DNA of 64,000 nt from an uncultured Clostridiaceae bacterium (GTDB lineage Bacteria > Bacillota > Clostridia > TANB77 > CAG-465). The notes beneath the pieces are model-generated. The model was not told the origin of the DNA, searched no databases, and saw only the letters and a program-made list of their open reading frames with translations. The DNA lies in the NCBI GenBank assembly GCA_947169155.1, contig CAMVON010000002.1, forward strand, positions 124,001-188,000, in the 5' to 3' direction. Of this stretch, positions 49,090 to 60,261 are shown piece by piece (within the stretch, counting starts at the first letter, position 1; the number at the start of each line of letters is the position of its first letter). The translations under genes were made by a program, and so were the position numbers.

Positions 49090-49635
49090 ATGGAATATTT
49101 AGATGTAGTAGACGAAAATAATAACTTAACAGGACAAGTAGTAGACAGAAACACTGCTCACAAAGAATTACTTTACCACAGGCATGTATCATGCTGGATT
49201 ATGGATTTAAAAGGTAGAGTACTACTTCAGCAACGTGCTTTAATTAAAAGCAATAACCCAGGAATGTGGGCAAAAACTGGTGGTCATGTAGATAGTGGTG
49301 AAACACCAATTGAAGCTGTAAAAAGAGAAGTATATGAAGAAATAGGCTTGGTAATAAATGAGAAATGTTTAACAGAAGTTGCAATATATAAAAGCCAAAG
49401 ACCAACAAGTGCATACTTTACATATAACTATTTATTAGTACAAGAAATAGATATAGACAAACTTGTTTTGCAAAAAGAAGAAGTAGAAAGTGTAAAATTA
49501 TTTGAAATAGAAGAGTTAATAGAGGATAAAAAGAATAATCCTCAAAACTATACATTTTCTAAATGGAAAGATGAAGAATTTGATGCCCAAATGAATCTAC
49601 TAAAAGCAGCAAGAGAAAAAATATTAAAGGAGTAA
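49090..49635 (+). CDS. NUDIX hydrolase (IPP isomerase-like)
   Basis: EYLDVVDENNNLTGQVVDR; GHVDSGETPIEAVKREVYEEIGL. Confidence 0.9.
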   Translation: MEYLDVVDENNNLTGQVVDRNTAHKELLYHRHVSCWIMDLKGRVLLQQRALIKSNNPGMWAKTGGHVDSGETPIEAVKREVYEEIGLVINEKCLTEVAIYKSQRPTSAYFTYNYLLVQEIDIDKLVLQKEEVESVKLFEIEELIEDKKNNPQNYTFSKWKDEEFDAQMNLLKAAREKILKE

Positions 49636-49637
49636 TT

Positions 49638-50249
49638 ATGATTAAAAATATTGTTTTTGATTTAGGAAATGTTATTCTTATGGATAAACCTATTAATTCA
49701 TTAGATAATTTAGGCTTAACTGAAGAAGAATATGAATGTATAAAAGTAAATTACTTTTGGAAATGGAAAGAGATGGATGAAGGTAGTATGACACTTAAAG
49801 AACACTTTTTAAGTTCAGATATACCAGATTATCTAAAGCAAGATGAAAGAATTTTTGAAAGAGCAACTAACTATTACAAATATAGACCATTTAATGAAGA
49901 AGTAATAGATTTAATAATAAAATTAAGAGAGAACGGATATAAAATATATGTATTATCTAATAATAATCATGAAACATTTGAATTTTTACTAACTACTAAG
50001 CTAAAAGATATAATAGATGATTGGATTGTTTCTTGTGATTATCACATGGGAAAACCAATGCCAGAGTTTTATAACATATTATTTACAAAATGTAATATTA
50101 AACCAGAAGAATCTTTCTTTATAGATGATAGACCAGATAATATTCAAACAAGTGAGTCTTTAGGTATGAAAGGCCATATTTTCAACTACAGACAAGACGG
50201 AATGGATAAATTACTTCACGATTTAAGAGATTGTGATGTAAACATATAG
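49638..50249 (+). CDS. HAD family hydrolase
   Basis: IVFDLGNVI, LSNNNHE, SFFIDDRPDNI. Confidence 0.92.
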   Translation: MIKNIVFDLGNVILMDKPINSLDNLGLTEEEYECIKVNYFWKWKEMDEGSMTLKEHFLSSDIPDYLKQDERIFERATNYYKYRPFNEEVIDLIIKLRENGYKIYVLSNNNHETFEFLLTTKLKDIIDDWIVSCDYHMGKPMPEFYNILFTKCNIKPEESFFIDDRPDNIQTSESLGMKGHIFNYRQDGMDKLLHDLRDCDVNI

Positions 50250-50263
50250 TTTGAGGTGATTAT

Positions 50264-50746
50264 ATGAAAAAGAAGGGTATAATAATAACACTAGCAATAT
50301 TACTTGCAGCATCAATTATTGCACTAGTAGTTCTATTATGTTCAAAAATACCAAATAAAAATAAAGAGAAAAAAGAAGTAATAACTTTGGTATCAGATTC
50401 AGACATTTATATTACAACAGATGATAAATTTACAACATTACAAAATGATGGCGGAAGCTATTATAATAGAGAATATGTTGTAGATTATAATACATTAGTT
50501 GCAACTGGATATGAAGACCATTATATAGGCTTTGAAGGTTTTGAATATCAACATAAAGAGTTCTATTCGAAACAATTAACACAAGAAGACTTTAAAAAAC
50601 TAGAAAAAATTAGGACTGATGTTGCATTAAATCCACAAGAAGATGTAAATAAAACATATACATATTACACAATAGGTGGATATGGTGGCAACTACAAAAT
50701 ATATAATAGAGAAACTATTGAAGAAATAGAAAATATTTTACATTAA
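50264..50746 (+). CDS. hypothetical membrane-anchored protein
   Basis: TM near N-terminus, RBS gaggtg. Confidence 0.55.
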   Translation: MKKKGIIITLAILLAASIIALVVLLCSKIPNKNKEKKEVITLVSDSDIYITTDDKFTTLQNDGGSYYNREYVVDYNTLVATGYEDHYIGFEGFEYQHKEFYSKQLTQEDFKKLEKIRTDVALNPQEDVNKTYTYYTIGGYGGNYKIYNRETIEEIENILH

Positions 50747-50760
50747 TAGGAGATAAGACT

Positions 50761-51660
50761 ATGAAAGAAAAAGTTAATGTATATTTTACAAAAGAGATTA
50801 CACCAGAAAGTTTGGTAAAAATCTATGAAGCAGTAGGATATAAATTACCCGGAAAAGTTGGTGTAAAGATTTCTACAGGTGAACCTGGAGGACACAACTA
50901 TTTAAAACCAGAACTAATTAAAGACATTGTTTCACATTTAAATGGAACAATAGTAGAAAACTGTACTGCTTATGGTGGAAAAAGACAAAATCTAGAAGAC
51001 CATCTAAAATGTGTAGAAGATCATGGCTTTACTAAAATAGCTGATGTAGATATTCTAGATAGTGAAGGAGAGTTTTCTATTCCAACAATTCAAGGATGTA
51101 AACATTTAGACAAAGATATCGTTGGTTCTCACTTAGAAAACTATGATTCATTATTAATGCTTTCACACTTTAAAGGTCATGCAATGGGTGGCTTTGGTGG
51201 AGCACTTAAAAATATGTCTATAGGTGTTGCATCAACTGCAGGAAAACTAAACATACACTCTGCAGGAGCAGAAAACCAAGAACAAAGCTATGTATGGTCA
51301 CATTTACCAGCTCAAGATGATTTTTTAGAGTCAATGGCTGAAGCTTGTTCTGCAGTAATGGATTATTATGACAAACGTGGAGGAATTGTATATATTAATG
51401 TAATAAACAATCTTTCAGTAGACTGTGATTGTGATTCAAATCCAGAAACTCCATGCATGCAAGATATAGGAATAGTTGCATCATTAGACCCTGTTGCATG
51501 TGACAGAGCATCTCTGGATTTAATATATAAATCTCAAGATCCAGGAAGAGAACATTTCTTAGAAAGAGTTGAAACAAGACACGGAGCACACACAATAGAA
51601 CATGCTGTAACTTTAGGGCTTGGAACAACATTCTACGAATTTGTAGATTTAGATAAATAG
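50761..51660 (+). CDS. DUF362 domain-containing protein
   Basis: SHFKGHAMGGFGGALKNMSIGVAS, PVACDRASLDLIY. Confidence 0.92.
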   Translation: MKEKVNVYFTKEITPESLVKIYEAVGYKLPGKVGVKISTGEPGGHNYLKPELIKDIVSHLNGTIVENCTAYGGKRQNLEDHLKCVEDHGFTKIADVDILDSEGEFSIPTIQGCKHLDKDIVGSHLENYDSLLMLSHFKGHAMGGFGGALKNMSIGVASTAGKLNIHSAGAENQEQSYVWSHLPAQDDFLESMAEACSAVMDYYDKRGGIVYINVINNLSVDCDCDSNPETPCMQDIGIVASLDPVACDRASLDLIYKSQDPGREHFLERVETRHGAHTIEHAVTLGLGTTFYEFVDLDK

Positions 51661-51701
51661 AATTAAAAATAAATAAGACCTAGCATTTGCTAGGTCTTTA
51701 A

Positions 51702-52295
51702 TTAGTTGTTGTCGTAATTTTTGTCACTTACATATGAAGCAACAAGCATAAGGATTGCATCATCACTTAAAACATCATTATCTACAATAAATACCTTATA
51801 GTCTTTGAAAAACAGAGCTGAAGTATATTTTGCAATAACATTGTCATTAGTGTCATATACATATCCATATGTGTCTAAGAAATTAAAATGTGCTCTACCA
51901 ATCTTTTGTCCTTCTTTGTTGTATAATGTGTAGTTATTACCAAAAACAGATAATTCACCAGTCATTTCTACAGCAAATTCGTTATTTAGATAGATAGTAT
52001 GAGAGTCTTGATTGATAAAGTGATATGCATCACCTGCATAAGCAACTTTTTGTTCATTTATTGTCATAGTAAGAGGATCTTCAACGATTCTAAAGATGTT
52101 GCCATCAATTTTAGAATAATCTTGTCCATCTTTTTTGACAGAAATATTAGTGTTTAGACTAATAATGTGAACATCACAATCATACTTTCTTGCACCATCA
52201 ATTCCCTTCATCATAAAGATAGAAGCTCCAATTAAAACAGCAACAACTAAAATAACTACTATATCTACGATATAGTTTTTAATAAAACGGATCAT
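51702..52295 (-). CDS. LURP-one/tubby-like family membrane protein
   Basis: YHFINQDSHTIYLNNEFAVEMTGELSVFGNNYTLYNKEGQKIGRAHFNF; N-terminal TM. Confidence 0.6.
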   Translation of the reverse strand: MIRFIKNYIVDIVVILVVAVLIGASIFMMKGIDGARKYDCDVHIISLNTNISVKKDGQDYSKIDGNIFRIVEDPLTMTINEQKVAYAGDAYHFINQDSHTIYLNNEFAVEMTGELSVFGNNYTLYNKEGQKIGRAHFNFLDTYGYVYDTNDNVIAKYTSALFFKDYKVFIVDNDVLSDDAILMLVASYVSDKNYDNN

Positions 52296-52481
52296 AGTTA
52301 GATCCTCCTTTCTTAAAAAATATTAATTTTTATAAACTTAAATAAATAAGTTTATATATATATTATACCACATTTTAGCTAAAAACTCAATTTTAAGGCT
52401 TGTTTAAGACTACATAATATGGTATAATAATAAAGCATATTTATTTATTAAATCTTATAATAATTTCAAGGAGGTTTTGCT

Positions 52482-52758
52482 ATGTTTAGCTTTTTATTTA
52501 CAAACAAAAAGAAAAGCTCTGCTGTAGTTAGCAAGAGAGAGGAGCCATTTCCATCACGGATATGAGCTAAAACAAGAGTTAAGAAAAATACCATTATATG
52601 GAATAGAAATTCAAAATATAAATTTAGAAGCAATAGAAAACTACATATTTAGAGACTATGTATACCATTTTGAAAAATTTAGTGGTTACACACGAGAAGT
52701 AGCACTAAGAAAAGCTTTAAAAAAATATATGGAGAATTTTAATATAAAAAACTGTTAA
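52482..52758 (+). pseudogene. frameshifted small gene (unknown family)
   Basis: Strong RBS caaggagg + ATG 52482 gives MFSFLFTNKKKSSAVVSKREEPFPSRI*; the +1 frame continues as ...FHHGYELKQELRKIPLYGIEIQNINLEAIENYIFRDYVYHFEKFSGYTREVALRKALKKYMENFNIKNC*, then a terminator. Confidence 0.5.
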
Positions 52759-52786
52759 GCAAGAATTAATTTTCTTGCTTTTTTTA
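52756..52786 (+). terminator. intrinsic terminator
   Basis: aagcaagaa-ttaat-tttcttgctttttttat. Confidence 0.75.
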
Positions 52787-52833
52787 TATGTACATTGACG
52801 AATAATTTTGGTATAATACAAGTGGTGATAGAG

Positions 52834-55800
52834 GTGAGTTTTGTTCATTTACATTTGCACACAGAGTATAGTTTACTTGATGGTGCAATAAGAATAAAAG
52901 AAGTAGTACAAAAAGCAAAAGAATATGGAATGCCAGCAGTAGCAATTACTGATCATGGCAACATGTTTGGCGCAATAGAAATGTATAAAGAATGTATTAA
53001 GCAAGGTATAAAACCAATCATTGGTTGTGAAGTATACGTTGCTCCTCGTTCACGCCTAGATAAAGAAGGAAGACTTGATACAGAACCTAACCATCTAATA
53101 CTACTTGCAATGAACAACACCGGATATAAAAACCTATCTAGACTTGTCTCAATGGGTTATACAGAAGGTTTTTATTACAAACCAAGAATTGATCTTGAAA
53201 TCTTAGAAAAATACAATGAGGGGCTAATTTGCTTATCTGCGTGCCTTGCAGGAGGACTTGCAAGAAGAATTACAGCAGGAGATATTCGTGGAGCAAAAGA
53301 GCATATAGAAAAATATATAAGCATTTTTGGAAAAGATAGATATTTTCTAGAAATACAAGACAATAAATTAAGAGAGCAAATATTAGTAAATCAAAAACTA
53401 ATTGAGTTTTCTAAAGAATATGGTTTGCAACTTGTTGCAACAAATGACTGCCATTATCTAAATAAAGAAGATTATGATTTTCATGAAGTGTTGTTATGCA
53501 TACAAACAAGAAAAACACTAAATGATGAAGATAGAATGTCTTTTAAAGTAAATGAATTTTACTTTAAATCTCCAGAAGAGATGAAAGAAGCATTTAAAGC
53601 TGTTCCTGAAGCAATAGAAAACACATTAAAAATAGCAGATATGTGTAATGTAGAAATTGAATTTGGACATACAATTTTACCAGAATATAAAATTGAGGAA
53701 AATGTTACTCATTTAGAGTATTTTACAAAGAAATGCTATGATGCTATACCTAAGAAGTATCCTGAGTCAAAATGGAATGAAGTTAAAGAAAGACTAGATT
53801 ATGAAATAAGTGTAATAGACAAAATGGGATATATAGATTATTTCCTAATTGTACAAGATTTCATAAACTATGCAAAGTCTCAAGGAATACCTGTAGGACC
53901 AGGTAGAGGAAGTGGAGCAGGTTCCTTAGCTGCATACTTAATAGGTATTACAGATATTGATCCTTTAAGATTTGGATTAATTTTTGAAAGATTCTTAAAT
54001 CCAGAACGTGTAAGTATGCCAGATTTTGACGTAGATTTTTGCTATGAAAGACGTCAAGAAGTAATAGATTATGTGGCAGAAAAATATGGACATGACCATG
54101 TAGCCCAAATCATAACTTTTGGTACAATGGCAGCTCGTGCTGCAATTAGAGATGTTGCAAGAGTGCTAGACATACCATATAAAAAAGCAGATTCTATTGC
54201 AAAGCTAATTCCACATAGCTTTAAAATAACAATAGATGAGGCATTATCTGAAAGCCCAGATTTAAGAAAATTATATAATGAAGATATAGAAACAAGAAGA
54301 GTAATAGATATATCTAAAAAACTAGAAGGCTTGTGCCGTCAAGCGTCTACTCATGCTTGTGGTGTGGTTATTACAAAAGAGCCTGTAGTAAACTATGTCC
54401 CAATGTATGAAAATGAAGGACAACTAACTACAGAGTATACTATGACTACCCTTGAAGAATTAGGTCTTCTTAAGATGGATTTTTTAGGTTTAAGAACTTT
54501 AACAGTAATAAGTGATGCTAAAAAGCTAATAAAAAAGATACATGGAATAGATGTAGACTTTGGAGACTATGATGACCCAGGCGTATATAAAATGTTAACT
54601 CAAGGAAAAACACTTGGTGTATTCCAAATGGAAAGCCCAGGTTTTAGAAAAATGATGATGAAGATGGAACCAGACTCAATAGATGATATCATTGTAATGA
54701 TTTCACTTTACAGACCTGGACCAATGGATCAAATTCCACGTTATATAAAGAACAAAAATAACAAAGAAAACATAGAATATACACATAAATCACTTGAAAA
54801 AATATTAAAGCCTACTTATGGATGTATGGTATATCAAGAGCAAGTTATGCAAATATTTAGAGAACTTGCAGGATATACTTTAGGACGTGCAGATATTGTT
54901 CGTCGTGCCATGGGTAAGAAAAAGATAGATGTAATGAATAAAGAAAGAGAAGTGTTTGTTGAAGGTGCAGCAAAAAATGGTATAGATGAAGTGTCTGCCA
55001 ACAAAATTTTTGATGAAATGGCAGAATTTGCAAAATATGCATTCAATAAATCTCACGCAGCAGCATATGCAGTTGTAGCATATGAGACAGCATATCTAAA
55101 ATATCATTATCCAGCAGAATTTTTAGCTGCAAATATGAATTCATTCATGGGTAACCAAAATAAAGTACCTATCTATATAAATGAGGCAAGAGAACTAGGA
55201 ATTGAGGTATTAAGACCAGATATTAATGAGTCATATTCTCGTTTTGCAGTAATAAATGGTAAAATTAGATTTGCATTAAGCTCAATTAAAAATGTTGGCG
55301 AAAGTGCAATAGATGAAATTATTAAAGAAAGAAAACTAAATGGAAAATATACAAGTTTCCTAGACTTCTGCCAAAGAGTATCAACAGAAGCAGTAAACAA
55401 ACGTTGCGTAGAAGGATTAATTAAAGCTGGATGCTTTGACGAACTAGAAAAAGAATACAATCGTTATGATATTCTAGAAAACTTTGAAATGATTATAGAT
55501 GGAGTAAACCATCAAAGAAAGAATAACTATGTAAATCAAATGGACTTCTTTGGAGAAATTGAGCCATCTGGACAAAGTAGCATTAAAATAGAAAAAAGCG
55601 GAAGAATACCAACAAATAGAGAATTGCTAGATATGGAAAAAGAGATGCTAGGCCTTTATATCAGCGGTCATCCTTTAGATGAATACAAAGAATATATAAA
55701 AAAGAATGCTACAGTTACAACTTTAGAGTTAAATGAAGAAACTGAATCAGAAGAGGAAGAAACTGAATCAACTGAACCAAAGCAAAGTTATGATGAAAAA

Positions 55801-56352
55801 ACAGTAACTTTATGTGGTATCTTTAACAAAGGAAAAGTACTTATGACAAAATCTGGCAAAAACATGATGTTTGCAGGGCTTGAAGATTTATTTGGTGAGG
55901 TAGAACTTGTAATATTCCCAACAACATATGATAGATTCTTTAGAATTCTAGAAGATGAAGCTATTCTTAAAGTTACAGGAAAAGTAAGTATAAAAGAGGA
56001 AGAAGGAGCTAAAATTCTTGTACAAAATATAGTAAATATAGATGAGGATATAAAAAAAGGACAAGGAAAAACTCAAACTAAAGAGCCAGTAATAAAAAAA
56101 GAAGAACAAAAAGTTGGGCTTAGAAAAATATATATAAGAATACCTAAAGATAAATTAGATTTAGAAGATAGAGTAATAGGATATATTAAAGATTTAAATA
56201 AAGAATATCCTGGTAAAAATCCAGTATATATTTTCTATGATGGGACTAACAAGATGAGACTACTTTCAAGTAATCATTTCTTACAAGACAATCCTTTAGT
56301 TTTAGAAAGACTAGAATTAGCATTTGGTAAAGAAAATGTCAAAATAAAATAA
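52834..56352 (+). CDS. dnaE: DNA polymerase III subunit alpha (DnaE, PHP domain present); exact start uncertain
   Basis: FVHLHLHTEYSLLDGA, PGRGSGAGSLAAYLIGITDIDPL, MPDFDVDFCYERR, YQEQVMQIFRELAGYTLGRAD. Confidence 0.96.
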   Translation: MSFVHLHLHTEYSLLDGAIRIKEVVQKAKEYGMPAVAITDHGNMFGAIEMYKECIKQGIKPIIGCEVYVAPRSRLDKEGRLDTEPNHLILLAMNNTGYKNLSRLVSMGYTEGFYYKPRIDLEILEKYNEGLICLSACLAGGLARRITAGDIRGAKEHIEKYISIFGKDRYFLEIQDNKLREQILVNQKLIEFSKEYGLQLVATNDCHYLNKEDYDFHEVLLCIQTRKTLNDEDRMSFKVNEFYFKSPEEMKEAFKAVPEAIENTLKIADMCNVEIEFGHTILPEYKIEENVTHLEYFTKKCYDAIPKKYPESKWNEVKERLDYEISVIDKMGYIDYFLIVQDFINYAKSQGIPVGPGRGSGAGSLAAYLIGITDIDPLRFGLIFERFLNPERVSMPDFDVDFCYERRQEVIDYVAEKYGHDHVAQIITFGTMAARAAIRDVARVLDIPYKKADSIAKLIPHSFKITIDEALSESPDLRKLYNEDIETRRVIDISKKLEGLCRQASTHACGVVITKEPVVNYVPMYENEGQLTTEYTMTTLEELGLLKMDFLGLRTLTVISDAKKLIKKIHGIDVDFGDYDDPGVYKMLTQGKTLGVFQMESPGFRKMMMKMEPDSIDDIIVMISLYRPGPMDQIPRYIKNKNNKENIEYTHKSLEKILKPTYGCMVYQEQVMQIFRELAGYTLGRADIVRRAMGKKKIDVMNKEREVFVEGAAKNGIDEVSANKIFDEMAEFAKYAFNKSHAAAYAVVAYETAYLKYHYPAEFLAANMNSFMGNQNKVPIYINEARELGIEVLRPDINESYSRFAVINGKIRFALSSIKNVGESAIDEIIKERKLNGKYTSFLDFCQRVSTEAVNKRCVEGLIKAGCFDELEKEYNRYDILENFEMIIDGVNHQRKNNYVNQMDFFGEIEPSGQSSIKIEKSGRIPTNRELLDMEKEMLGLYISGHPLDEYKEYIKKNATVTTLELNEETESEEEETESTEPKQSYDEKTVTLCGIFNKGKVLMTKSGKNMMFAGLEDLFGEVELVIFPTTYDRFFRILEDEAILKVTGKVSIKEEEGAKILVQNIVNIDEDIKKGQGKTQTKEPVIKKEEQKVGLRKIYIRIPKDKLDLEDRVIGYIKDLNKEYPGKNPVYIFYDGTNKMRLLSSNHFLQDNPLVLERLELAFGKENVKIK

Positions 56353-56504
56353 AAGATAGGAGATTTATCCTATCTTTTTTATTTTTATGATATAATCTAA
56401 AAGGTAAAAATAATACTTTTTTCTTGACTACATCCACTTACGGTGGTAAAATTCAAGCACAAATTAATTTACAGCCAAGAGAAAACTTAAAGGAGGGAAT
56501 AATT

Positions 56505-58274
56505 ATGAAAAGAGAACAAATAGATGAAAAATTTAAATGGGATATTAGTTCAATATATAAGACAATAGAAGACTATGAAAAAGATTTTAATATCGTAAAA
56601 GATAATATTTCTAAATTTGAACAATATAAAGGAAACTTCTTAGATTCAGTAGATAGATTCTTAGAATTCATGGAGTTATATGAAATTACTTCAAGAAAAA
56701 TACAAAAACTTTCAATGTACTCACATCTTCAAATAGATGTAGATCCTAAAAATGAAGAAATACAAAACTTAGAATCAAGAATTCAAGGATTAAGTGCAAT
56801 GTATAGTGAAGCATTAGTTTTTATGGACTTAGAGATAGGACAAAATGAGGCAAAATGCAACAAACTTTTAGAAGATGAAAGATGTAAAAAATATTCTAGA
56901 ATGTTTTATAGCATATTAAGATATAATCCACACAAATTAAGTGATGAAACAGAAGAAGTAATAAACAAAGCAATGAATGCTATGAACTCATATGAAACAT
57001 ATAATGCAATTAAGCTTGAATATGAACCAGTAGTAATTGATGGAAAAGAATATTTCTTAAATGATGAAACATTAAGAGAATTCTTAAAAAATCCAGATGA
57101 ATCTATTCGTAAACAAGCATATGAAAAAGTGTATAAAGAGTACAAAAAATATGCACCAATTTATGCTAAAACTCTAGAAGGTAGTGTAAAAGAAGATGTT
57201 TTCTACTCTAAAGTTAGAAAATTTGACTCACCTGTTGATGCATTTGTATTTTCAGATGAAGTAACATCTGATCTTTTCTATAAAATATTAAAAATGGCCA
57301 ATGAAACATATCATGATTATTTTGTAGAATACATAGATTTATCTTCAAAAATACTTGGTAAGAAAATGGAGCGTTATGATTTATATCTACCACTTGCAAA
57401 AGAACCAGAATCTAAATATACATTAGATGATGCATTTAATCTAATATATGAAGCAACTAAAAATATGGGAGAAGACTATAAAGAAATATTAGATAAAGCA
57501 AGAAATGAAAGATGGATAGATTATCTACCACACGAGTTTAAAAGACATGGAGCATATTCTTCAGGATGTTACGATACAAATCCATTTATCCTTACAAGCT
57601 TTACAAATGATCTTGAATCTGTATTTACTCTAATTCATGAGTTAGGTCATTCATGTCATACATATTATTCTAAAACAAATCAAGAATTTATCAATCATGA
57701 CTACAGAATATTTGTTGCAGAAGTAGCATCAACTACTAATGAAAATCTTCTTTTAAACTTACTTATATCTAAAGCAAAAACAAAAGAGGAAAAAGCATAT
57801 CTACTATACAGAAAACTTTATGATTTCATAGGAACATGCTACAGACAACCATTATTTGCTCAGTTTGAAGACTCACTTCATAAAATGAGTGCAGCAAATG
57901 AAGGATTATCTATGCAAACAATAACAGATTTATATGAAGATTTAAATACTAAGTATTATGGAGGATTAATACCTGCAAATGAGTATTCTAAATATTCTTG
58001 TTTTGGTATTCCTCATTTCTATTCTGCATACTATGTATATAAATACACAATTGGAAATATTGTAGCTTCTGTTATTGCTAAAAGAATATTTGAAGGAAAT
58101 AAAGAACATATAGAAAATTACAAGAAATTCTTGAAATCTGGATCTTCTATGTCACCAGTAGAATTACTAAGACTTGCTGGAGTAGATCCTCTAGATGATA
58201 ATCTATATAAAGAGGCATTCGAAGGCTTCAAAAAAGATTTAGATGAATTTAAAGCATTAATGCTTGAAGAATAA
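56505..58274 (+). CDS. pepF: oligoendopeptidase F
   Basis: FTLIHELGHSCHTYYS zinc motif; FVAEVASTTNENLL; RBS aaaggaggg before 56505. Confidence 0.93.
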   Translation: MKREQIDEKFKWDISSIYKTIEDYEKDFNIVKDNISKFEQYKGNFLDSVDRFLEFMELYEITSRKIQKLSMYSHLQIDVDPKNEEIQNLESRIQGLSAMYSEALVFMDLEIGQNEAKCNKLLEDERCKKYSRMFYSILRYNPHKLSDETEEVINKAMNAMNSYETYNAIKLEYEPVVIDGKEYFLNDETLREFLKNPDESIRKQAYEKVYKEYKKYAPIYAKTLEGSVKEDVFYSKVRKFDSPVDAFVFSDEVTSDLFYKILKMANETYHDYFVEYIDLSSKILGKKMERYDLYLPLAKEPESKYTLDDAFNLIYEATKNMGEDYKEILDKARNERWIDYLPHEFKRHGAYSSGCYDTNPFILTSFTNDLESVFTLIHELGHSCHTYYSKTNQEFINHDYRIFVAEVASTTNENLLLNLLISKAKTKEEKAYLLYRKLYDFIGTCYRQPLFAQFEDSLHKMSAANEGLSMQTITDLYEDLNTKYYGGLIPANEYSKYSCFGIPHFYSAYYVYKYTIGNIVASVIAKRIFEGNKEHIENYKKFLKSGSSMSPVELLRLAGVDPLDDNLYKEAFEGFKKDLDEFKALMLEE

Positions 58275-58393
58275 ATATAATAAAAAGAGTATAATTAATT
58301 TTATACTCTTTTTTGTTGACAAAATTTACTAATGTAATATAATTAAATATAAGCGCTAAATTAGCGTATTCTAAAATATAAAGGTGAAAAAAA

Positions 58394-59494
58394 TTGGAAA
58401 GAGAAAAGAAAATAATTAAAACTAGTGCATTAGGAATAATAGTAAATATAATACTAGTTGCATTTAAAGCAGTAATTGGATTGATTACAAATTCTATCGC
58501 TATCGTATTAGATGCGGTAAACAACTTAACAGATGTAATATCATCTGTAGTAACAATAATTGGAACAAAAATTGCAAATAAGGCTCCAGACAAAGAGCAT
58601 CCATTCGGACATGGAAGAGTAGAGTACTTTACATCTGTAATAGTATCTGCAATCGTTTTAATTGCAGGTGTTACAGCATTTAAAGAATCTTTAGATAAAA
58701 TAATTAATAAGCAAGTAGCAACATATTCAATTGTTTCAATTGTAATTGTTGCAGTTGCAGTTGCAACAAAATTCTTTCTTGGAAGATATGTTAAAGCTAC
58801 AGGTAAAAAACTTAACTCACAAAGCTTAGTTGCCTCTGGTGAAGATGCATTAATGGATTCTATATTATCATTTTCAACACTTGTTGCAGCATTAATTAAC
58901 TATTTCTTTGGACTTGGTTTAGAAGGATATATAGGTATTGTAATATCTATAGTAATATTAAAATCTGCAATAGAAATGTTAAAAGAAACAATAGATATTA
59001 TGATAGGGCAACGTGCAGATAAAGAATTAACTGATGAAATAAAAAAAGCAATAAGTGCATATGATAAAGTACAAGGTGTATATGATTTATCTTTACACAC
59101 ATATGGACCAGTTAAAACAATAGGTACAGCACACATTCAAATTCCAGATGATATGACAGCACAAGACATACATGTTTTAACTAGAAAAATTACAGTAGAT
59201 ATATTTAACAAATTTGGAATTATAATGACTATTGGAATATATGCAGCAAATGATAGCAGAGAATACAAAGAAATGAAACAAGAGATAGGAAGAATAATAA
59301 AAGAATATGAACATATTAAACAAATTCATGGTTTCTTTGTAGATGAAAAAGAAAAAGCTGTATACTTTGATCTTATCATTGGTTTTGAATGTAAGAATAG
59401 AGAAGAAGTAAAGGATGAAATAGAGAAAAAACTTAAAGAGAAATATCCAGAATATAATTTCTATGTAATAATAGATGATGATATAACAGACTAA
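58394..59494 (+). CDS. cation diffusion facilitator family transporter
   Basis: NSIAIVLDAVNNLTDVISSVV, DKEHPFGHGRVEYFTS. Confidence 0.93.
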   Translation: MEREKKIIKTSALGIIVNIILVAFKAVIGLITNSIAIVLDAVNNLTDVISSVVTIIGTKIANKAPDKEHPFGHGRVEYFTSVIVSAIVLIAGVTAFKESLDKIINKQVATYSIVSIVIVAVAVATKFFLGRYVKATGKKLNSQSLVASGEDALMDSILSFSTLVAALINYFFGLGLEGYIGIVISIVILKSAIEMLKETIDIMIGQRADKELTDEIKKAISAYDKVQGVYDLSLHTYGPVKTIGTAHIQIPDDMTAQDIHVLTRKITVDIFNKFGIIMTIGIYAANDSREYKEMKQEIGRIIKEYEHIKQIHGFFVDEKEKAVYFDLIIGFECKNREEVKDEIEKKLKEKYPEYNFYVIIDDDITD

Positions 59495-59535
59495 AAAAGA
59501 GGAGCACTTAGTGCTCCTTTTAATCTTTTTACTAT

Positions 59536-60225
59536 TTACTTATTTTTTTCTTTATTTTTATACTGTTTGCATGCTTCAATAAAAGCAGTAATAATTTTTC
59601 TGCTAGGCTCGTCATCTGTTCTTTCTGGATGCCATTGAACTCCAATATTAAATAGCTTGTCCTTCTTTTCAATTCCTTCAATTATATCTCCTTCAGCTTT
59701 AGCACAAACTGAGTAGTCTCCAGAATTTGGTACTTTAGTTCTATGAATACTATTTACCATTATTTTTCCTTTGCCAATAATATCATAAAGTTTTGTACCA
59801 GGAATAATATTTACAGAGTGAACATAGTCTTTTGTTAAATCTTTATGTCCTTCAATAAATATGTTTTTGTTTTCATTATTGTAATTGCACATTGTTTGCA
59901 TTCCCATACATATTCCAAGAAGCGGCATATCTTTTTCATTTGCTCTGTCACAAATATATCTATCATAAAAATACATAAAATCTCCGCCTGGCATAAGAAT
60001 ACCATCACACATATCTATTTGTGTGTCAAGTATTTCTTTATCCTCATCTGTAAGAGGAGTTTCTCTGTTATTCATATACACCATATCTTGAGTAGGAAGT
60101 ATTATATGTGGAATACCACCATTATTAATTATCGCTCTTCTTATTGATTCAAGTATTACTAGTGCATTTCTTCCATTATCTGTAATATATGGTCTTGCAC
60201 TAACACCAATTATTGGTCTATCCAT
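59536..60225 (-). CDS. gamma-glutamyl-gamma-aminobutyrate hydrolase family (peptidase C26)
   Basis: ILMPGGDF, PLLGICMGMQ, GVQWHPER. Confidence 0.92.
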   Translation of the reverse strand: MDRPIIGVSARPYITDNGRNALVILESIRRAIINNGGIPHIILPTQDMVYMNNRETPLTDEDKEILDTQIDMCDGILMPGGDFMYFYDRYICDRANEKDMPLLGICMGMQTMCNYNNENKNIFIEGHKDLTKDYVHSVNIIPGTKLYDIIGKGKIMVNSIHRTKVPNSGDYSVCAKAEGDIIEGIEKKDKLFNIGVQWHPERTDDEPSRKIITAFIEACKQYKNKEKNK

Positions 60226-60261
60226 TTTTTATCACCTCAGCCATTATACCATAAAACGACA

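Noticed and set aside
56405-56465. Stem cttga..ccac-ttac-ggtgg..tcaag upstream of pepF as a riboswitch
   Set aside because: Short, interrupted stem with no anti-terminator or known consensus; too weak to call.
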